From an uncultured Lewinella sp. (GTDB lineage: Bacteria; Bacteroidota; Bacteroidia; Chitinophagales; Saprospiraceae), in NCBI GenBank assembly GCA_938021455.1, contig CALIGP010000018.1, forward strand, positions 1-11,755: a stretch of 11,755 bases of DNA, read 5' to 3'. This document shows positions 6,983 through 11,755 of the stretch, in pieces. The number at the start of each line of letters is the position of its first letter. Position 1 is the stretch's first letter. Made by a program: the position numbers and the translations under genes. The notes below the pieces were generated by a model that saw only the letters and a list, made by a program, of their open reading frames with translations, did no database searches and was not told the DNA's origin.

Positions 6983-9900
6983 TTAGCCTGCCTTATGCTC
7001 CGCCCAATTGGAAGGAGCCACACCAAAGCGTTCTTTAAATTTTCTGCGGAAGTAACCGGGGTCATTAAACCCACAGGCATAAGCCACTTCGCTGATGTTT
7101 TTGCCTTCTTTCAAGAGTAGCTGACTGGCCGTTTCCAGTCGCAGGTCATTGATTAACCGGTTGGGTGACAAGCCAAGGACAGAGTTCAACTTACGATGTA
7201 GTTGGCTGCGACTCATGCCAAGATGTCTTTCCAGGTCAGCACCCTTCATGCCAGGGTCATCGATGTGCTGGTGGATGTACGCCCGTAGTTCCGTGAGCCA
7301 ACTGGCTTCTGCCGGGGAGAGTTGTTCCCCTTCCGGAGGTGCCTTGCCGGCGGGTAACCACTTTGTGCGGAGCTGGGTAGCCATTCGGTCACGTAAAACC
7401 AAAAGATTCCTGAGCCGAAGGTGCAACTCCCGTTCCTGAAACGGTTTGGTCAGGTAGGCATCCGCTCCGTGTTCAAAGCCTTCCAGTCGGTGTTCATCGG
7501 CCGTTCTGGCGGTTAAAAGCAATACCGGCAAATGGCTGGTCAGGGAGTCTGCCTTGAGATGACTACAGAGTTGATGGCCGTTGAGGCCTGGCATCATCAC
7601 GTCACTAAGCACCAGGTCAGGTGTTTCCTGGCGGGCAAGGGCCAGGCCTGCCGGCCCGTCCGCGGCTTGGAGGATGGTAAAATTGTTGTTCAGGCTTTCC
7701 TGCAGGAAATCTCTTATTTCAGCGTCATCTTCAACGATGAGTAACCTTGGTAAATCTGTCCTCTCGGCGGGAGAGGGGAGATAGTCTTCAGCCAAAGCTA
7801 TTTCGGAGGGGGGCATTTTTTTGCCCGCTGCCTTTCTGAGTGGTAAGCTTAGCTGAAACTCCGCTCCGCCCAGAGGAGAGTCTTCAACCCTTATTTCTCC
7901 CTCCATCAGAGAGGTGAGCTCCTGCACCAGGGCCAGCCCAATACCCGTCCCTGAGGCAGAAGCCTCGGGGGCTCGCATGAATTGCTCAAAAATCATCTTG
8001 CGTTCAGATTCCGGAATCCCAGGCCCACTATCTTGAATCCTGAGCCTCCAGCTACTAGGGCTGGTGTTGAGTAGTATCCTGATTCGGCCCTTGTTTGGTG
8101 TAAACTTGATGGCATTGGCGATCAGGTTGGTGATGATGCTATCCAACTTTGCTTTGTCAACTTCCACGGCACCTGCGTAAGCGCCCAAATCCTGCTTGAA
8201 TTTTAGCAAAATGCCCTTTTCTCCGGCAGCAGATTTATGCGCATTGACCAGTCCGTCCACAAAGGCAGAAAGATCGACCGGACTGTACTCAATGCTCAGT
8301 TGCTGATGCGTAATTCGCCGTAAGTCAAGTAATTGATTGATTAACTCCAGTAGTTTACGCCCCTGACGGTCAATTCGTCGGGCCTCCCGGGCTAAGGTGG
8401 GGTCTTCCTGCTTTTTGGCCCGGTCACGAAGTCTTCTGGCCGGACCGAGGATTAAGGTTAGGGGTGTCCTGAATTCATGGGTCAGGTTCGTCAAGAGCCG
8501 ATTCCGGAAGCGGTCCATTTCCCGCAGCTGATTCATCGTCTGCCGTTCCAGTCTCCGCCGGAAAAAACTTCTAGCAATAAGTAGCACTAAAAGCCCCGCT
8601 AAAAACAGTCCGGCCAACCGAATATCCTTTCGCTCATACCAATACGGAGTGACAAAAATGGAAATTTTGCGGACTTGCTCTGACCATTGGCCACGCCCAT
8701 TACTGACGCGCAGATTCAAGGCATATTGTCCTGGCTGGAGATCGGTAAAGGCCAAAGACCGTTCCCGGCCGAGTGTCTGCCATTCTCCATCGTTTATTTG
8801 GTAGGAATAGTTTATTACTTCTTCGCGCCCAAAGTCGAGCGCGACAAAGCGCAAGCCGAGCGCACGCTCGTTCTTTGCTAGCCGTAATTCGGTGAGTTCT
8901 TCCCAGGGAACGTTTGTTCGTCGTTCCTGACCATTCACTTTTATTTCCTGTAACACGAGTGGCGGAAAAGGAGAAGTCTCCGCTAGTAGTCGGTTTGGAT
9001 CAACGCGAACCAGCCCCCCAATACCACCAAAAAAAAAGCTGCCATCGGGTATTTTGCTGGCTACTGCGTTATTGAACTGCCGTAGCGGAGCGCCACTGAA
9101 CCACTTCATCCGCTGCTGGCCAGGCCGGTAATTACCGATCCGGTTTCCACTAGAAAACCATATGCCACTAGAGTCGGCCAATACGGACTCCAAAGGACCC
9201 AGCTGTTCTGCTCCAAGCCTGGTGTGTAATATTGGTTCTGCTCCGCTAATTGAGGCTTCAATGAGCCCGTCGCTGGCTGCGGCCCAGATGTTCCCCTGTG
9301 GATCAACGGCCAATTGTTTGATGCGTCCTCCGGCACTTCTGTCGGGGTTTCCCGCAGCATAATCATGGAAGTAGAACTTTCGTTCTGCCGGCGAAAAATA
9401 TCCGAGCCGATCCTGATAATAATCACCGGCGCTGCACCAAATTCTGCCTTTAGGGCCGGGAATAATCGTAGCGATGGCATCTCCCACTAATTCCGGAAAT
9501 TGCTGGGTAGGGACAAACCACTCTATTTCTTCCCGTAGCGCATTCAATAGGCCCAGCCCGCAGCTCGTCCCCAGCCAGTATTGATGATCCGCTTTTTCGT
9601 CTTGATAGATGGCGTTGATTCTACAATTGGCCAAGTCCGGATGACGCAGGGGAGGTAAGAAGCCTTCCGTTTTATTATCGTAGCGATAAATAGCATCATT
9701 ACCTCTGCCGATCCAGGTCAGGTTCTGGCGGTCCGTATGGAAGCAGTTTACGTCTTTTGCCTGCAGGAAGTCGTTCTTTGGGAAATCCAGTGCTTCTGCA
9801 TTTTTACCCGCCCTGGAAGAACGAAATAGCCCTCGCCACCGCTCATAAGTGAAAACGGCTCCCTGGGGGGTAACATGTAGCTCAAGTGTCTGTGATTCCT

Positions 9901-10981
9901 GACCATCAGTCAACTGGTTCAAGTAGTGACGTGGCCGATCCGTTCGTGAATTCAGATAATTAAGGCCTAGGTAGGTGCCGATCCAAAGCCCGTCGACCCC
10001 ATTTGGTGCTAAGGCTCTGACGTGGTTATCCATTAAGCCATTACTTTGGCTGTCCTCCTTGGTATAAATGATACCGTTTCCCGAATCGATATCAATAAAG
10101 CTGAGCCCTTCGCCACGGACGGCCATATATAAGCCTTCATAGTTGTGAATGGCCCCAACCTGGAGATCCATAATGGATCGATCGATTTGGTTAGCCTCTG
10201 AGTACAAATAACGGACCAGGCTATCCTGCGGATGCCAGCCATACAGGCCTCGGCTGGTACCCATGATCAGGCTGTCTCCGAAGGAGGTGAGAGCGAAAAC
10301 TTCTGGAGGTTCCTGGTCTTTAAAAAGGCCTAAAGCACGAGATTGCCCGATTTTTGCGACACCACCCTTGCCCACCAACAAAGGTGTACCCTTATGGATA
10401 ATCGCCCGGTCAGGGAAGGGTAGGGGGCTGGAAAGACGCTTGAAATCGTCAGTATCCTGCTGGTAGCGGGCGGGGCCTTCAGAAGTTACTACTAGCATGT
10501 CACCGCCTGGAAGAGGGAGTAAATCAAGAATATTGTTGGCGGGAAGGCTCCGGTAAAGACCCTGCTGATGGAAGAAACGCTGAAAACAACCGCTTGCCCG
10601 GTTGAGACGGTTTAAGCCGGTACTCGTGCCAACCCACAGGTTCCCGTATTCATCTTCTGCCAGGCAACGCACTACGTTATTGGACAGCGCGCAGCTATCA
10701 AGAATATCCGCTGAATATTGTAGGAATTCATGTCCATCGTATCGATGGAGCCCACTATAGGCACCAGTCCACAAGTAGCCATAACGATCGGTAAGGATGT
10801 CGTTGATCGCTTCAGCGCCCAGGCCGTCCTTGGTGGTGTAGGTGTCAAAATAAGGTTGTGGCACCTGAGCAGACAGGTAGGAAGAAAACAGAATTATGAA
10901 AAGACAAAATGGGCGCAATGGATGAGCTTGACGGTGTGGACCACAAAATACTAATCTGCTTGTGAATCTTTTCTGGGGCAA
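6983..10981 (-). CDS. Hybrid two-component regulator (propeller-kinase-receiver-AraC), HTCS type
   Basis: One chain carries sensor, kinase and DNA-binding response regulator. Numbering is from the TTG at 10981. Signal peptide core is at 25-38 (FCLFIILFSSYLSA), followed by a periplasmic region to about 690 with repeated 'G-N-LW-x-GT-x-x-GL-x-x-L' two-component propeller motifs. A Y_Y_Y domain follows (about 700-768), then one membrane helix (789-807). The histidine kinase has the phospho-acceptor His835 in LTHEFRTPL, N box 951-964, DSGPGIP at 984-990 and GTGIGLALV at 1011-1019. The receiver starts near 1075, with phospho-acceptor Asp1127 in SDVMMPG and the conserved Lys in TKPF. The AraC-type helix-turn-helix covers about 1230-1332. 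All key residues are present, so it should be functional, and the length is normal for the family. The start is uncertain: no in-frame ATG precedes the signal peptide, and a second TTG at 10918 gives a more usual 17-residue signal. Neighbouring genes suggest control of the secreted pair downstream. Confidence 0.95.
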   Translation of the reverse strand: MPQKRFTSRLVFCGPHRQAHPLRPFCLFIILFSSYLSAQVPQPYFDTYTTKDGLGAEAINDILTDRYGYLWTGAYSGLHRYDGHEFLQYSADILDSCALSNNVVRCLAEDEYGNLWVGTSTGLNRLNRASGCFQRFFHQQGLYRSLPANNILDLLPLPGGDMLVVTSEGPARYQQDTDDFKRLSSPLPFPDRAIIHKGTPLLVGKGGVAKIGQSRALGLFKDQEPPEVFALTSFGDSLIMGTSRGLYGWHPQDSLVRYLYSEANQIDRSIMDLQVGAIHNYEGLYMAVRGEGLSFIDIDSGNGIIYTKEDSQSNGLMDNHVRALAPNGVDGLWIGTYLGLNYLNSRTDRPRHYLNQLTDGQESQTLELHVTPQGAVFTYERWRGLFRSSRAGKNAEALDFPKNDFLQAKDVNCFHTDRQNLTWIGRGNDAIYRYDNKTEGFLPPLRHPDLANCRINAIYQDEKADHQYWLGTSCGLGLLNALREEIEWFVPTQQFPELVGDAIATIIPGPKGRIWCSAGDYYQDRLGYFSPAERKFYFHDYAAGNPDRSAGGRIKQLAVDPQGNIWAAASDGLIEASISGAEPILHTRLGAEQLGPLESVLADSSGIWFSSGNRIGNYRPGQQRMKWFSGAPLRQFNNAVASKIPDGSFFFGGIGGLVRVDPNRLLAETSPFPPLVLQEIKVNGQERRTNVPWEELTELRLAKNERALGLRFVALDFGREEVINYSYQINDGEWQTLGRERSLAFTDLQPGQYALNLRVSNGRGQWSEQVRKISIFVTPYWYERKDIRLAGLFLAGLLVLLIARSFFRRRLERQTMNQLREMDRFRNRLLTNLTHEFRTPLTLILGPARRLRDRAKKQEDPTLAREARRIDRQGRKLLELINQLLDLRRITHQQLSIEYSPVDLSAFVDGLVNAHKSAAGEKGILLKFKQDLGAYAGAVEVDKAKLDSIITNLIANAIKFTPNKGRIRILLNTSPSSWRLRIQDSGPGIPESERKMIFEQFMRAPEASASGTGIGLALVQELTSLMEGEIRVEDSPLGGAEFQLSLPLRKAAGKKMPPSEIALAEDYLPSPAERTDLPRLLIVEDDAEIRDFLQESLNNNFTILQAADGPAGLALARQETPDLVLSDVMMPGLNGHQLCSHLKADSLTSHLPVLLLTARTADEHRLEGFEHGADAYLTKPFQERELHLRLRNLLVLRDRMATQLRTKWLPAGKAPPEGEQLSPAEASWLTELRAYIHQHIDDPGMKGADLERHLGMSRSQLHRKLNSVLGLSPNRLINDLRLETASQLLLKEGKNISEVAYACGFNDPGYFRRKFKERFGVAPSNWAEHKAG

Positions 10982-11034
10982 AAGTTAATTGGTGATCAGA
11001 TGCCCGGTTGATGCTTCCTCCGGGAGTGAATTGA

Positions 11035-11059
11035 CTGACGTTCCAACACTGATCTGACG
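11035..11059. promoter_or_regulatory. CTGACG direct repeat in the gap upstream of the hybrid regulator
   Basis: The gap between the transporter stop and the regulator start (10988-11109) contains CTGACG at 11035-11040 and again at 11054-11059, 19 bases apart. Both copies are preceded by TGA or TGAT. The pair lies about 55-80 bases upstream of the regulator's first possible start, where an autoregulatory site could sit. No convincing -33/-7 promoter pair and no strong terminator for the transporter were found in this gap. The repeat is short and may be chance. Confidence 0.2.
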
Positions 11060-11109
11060 ACGGAAGGGGGAGTTTTGCTGCGGCGTGTGCGTTATGAAGT
11101 AGCCCTGGC

Positions 11110-11755
11110 CTACTGGGGGGAGATTCCTTTGCTTTTTTTAACCTCCACGGCGCCTGCGCGCTGCGCCGTATTTGTCTTCTGGCCCGTATTTTTCAGGAAA
11201 ACGTTGACGACCATACTTCCAACAATCAAAACAATACCCATAAAACTGAGTAGGGTGTAGCTCTCTTTGAAGAAAAGAAACCCGAGTACCAAGGAATAGA
11301 CCACTTCCAGATACCGGAAAGGAGCAATTCGACTGGCAGGCTCTATTTGCAGTGAACGAGTCATAAACACCTGGGCGAAATACCCCAGCGTGCCCATGAT
11401 TAATAAAGCAGCAAGCTCCGGCAAGCTGGGAGTCACCCAAAAGGGAATCATCGCAATGCCGGAAAGGACGGAAGCCGTCAACATAAAATAATTGATGATA
11501 ACCATGGAATGTTCAGAAGATCCTATTCTTCGGATAGTAACGTAAACAAGGCCCGCAAAGATGGCACCGGTAACGCCCAATAATAGGTTGAAAGGGTCTA
11601 TTCTGAAGTCAAATCCTTTGAGCAGGAAAACTCCGGTAAAGGCCAGCGCGAAGAGGAGCCATTGTATTGGGCGCACTTTTTCCTTGAGCCATAAAACGGC
11701 AAAAACGGCGGTAAAGAAGGGCGAGAGGTATTTCAGCGATACAGCAGCTCCCAGT
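11110..11755 (-). CDS. EamA/DMT-superfamily transporter, C-terminal 214 residues (5' end outside window)
   Basis: The reading frame is open to the window edge, so the N-terminus (about 80-90 residues, given the family's usual 290-300) is missing. An internal GTG at 11676 is not the likely start, because the coding sequence upstream of it (LGAAVSLKYLSPFFTAVFAV, then LWLKEK) is the typical end of the first EamA repeat, with its conserved Glu. The second repeat spans roughly residues 55-185 of the visible part and ends with the matching pattern RYLEVVYSLVLGFLFFKES and a final Gly-rich helix. About seven hydrophobic segments are visible, then a basic cytoplasmic tail. The protein is an inner-membrane drug/metabolite-type exporter or permease whose substrate cannot be told from sequence. 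It is followed at 122 bases by the hybrid regulator on the same strand; a functional link is not evident. Confidence 0.9.
   Translation of the reverse strand, partial: LGAAVSLKYLSPFFTAVFAVLWLKEKVRPIQWLLFALAFTGVFLLKGFDFRIDPFNLLLGVTGAIFAGLVYVTIRRIGSSEHSMVIINYFMLTASVLSGIAMIPFWVTPSLPELAALLIMGTLGYFAQVFMTRSLQIEPASRIAPFRYLEVVYSLVLGFLFFKESYTLLSFMGIVLIVGSMVVNVFLKNTGQKTNTAQRAGAVEVKKSKGISPQ

Noticed and set aside
6799..7038. Plus-strand 79-codon frame across the intergenic region
   Set aside because: It overlaps the regulator's 3' end and the terminator hairpin, its translation is not protein-like, and it has no recognisable start signal.
11012..11023. Possible CCCGG/CCGGG hairpin in the gap upstream of the regulator
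   Set aside because: It has only five base pairs with a 12-base loop and no U tract, so it is too weak to call a terminator or operator.
11110..11676. Complete 188-residue transporter starting at the internal GTG (11676)
   Set aside because: The frame continues upstream to the window edge with typical EamA sequence, so the gene is truncated by the window and does not start here.

Overview
The window most likely comes from the chromosome of a Bacteroidota bacterium. The evidence is a one-piece hybrid two-component regulator (periplasmic propeller, histidine kinase, receiver and AraC-type DNA-binding domain in a single chain), a very large secreted beta-rich protein of a Bacteroidota-restricted type, signal peptides ending in 'SAQ' or 'AAQ', and starts without Shine-Dalgarno sequences. 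The roughly balanced base composition and protein style suggest a Saprospiria/Lewinella-like or related marine or environmental lineage, but this placement is inference. No mobile element, CRISPR array, tRNA or rRNA was seen.

All four genes lie on the minus strand, so transcription runs from high to low coordinates. From 11755 down to 11110 is the C-terminal two thirds of an EamA/DMT-type membrane transporter, cut off by the window edge. A 122-base gap follows, then the hybrid regulator (10981-6983). Next comes a 294-base intergenic region, which holds a 14-bp perfect hairpin (probable terminator, with a competing alternative pairing), a cluster of inverted and direct repeats (candidate operator) and a weak promoter-like element. 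After this is a 2185-residue secreted protein (6688-131) whose first domain resembles the large proteins annotated 'TANFOR domain-containing'. Its stop codon overlaps, as ATGA, the start of a second secreted protein, of which only the first 44 residues are in the window.

Working model: the membrane-spanning regulator senses an extracellular or periplasmic ligand and controls the neighbouring two-gene unit encoding the giant secreted protein and its translationally coupled partner. Such regulators usually sit beside SusC/SusD and carbohydrate-enzyme genes. No such gene is in this window, so the giant protein and its partner are the obvious candidate targets. The link is inferred from adjacency, common orientation and operator-like repeats just upstream of the giant gene, and is not shown directly. 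The transporter appears unrelated.
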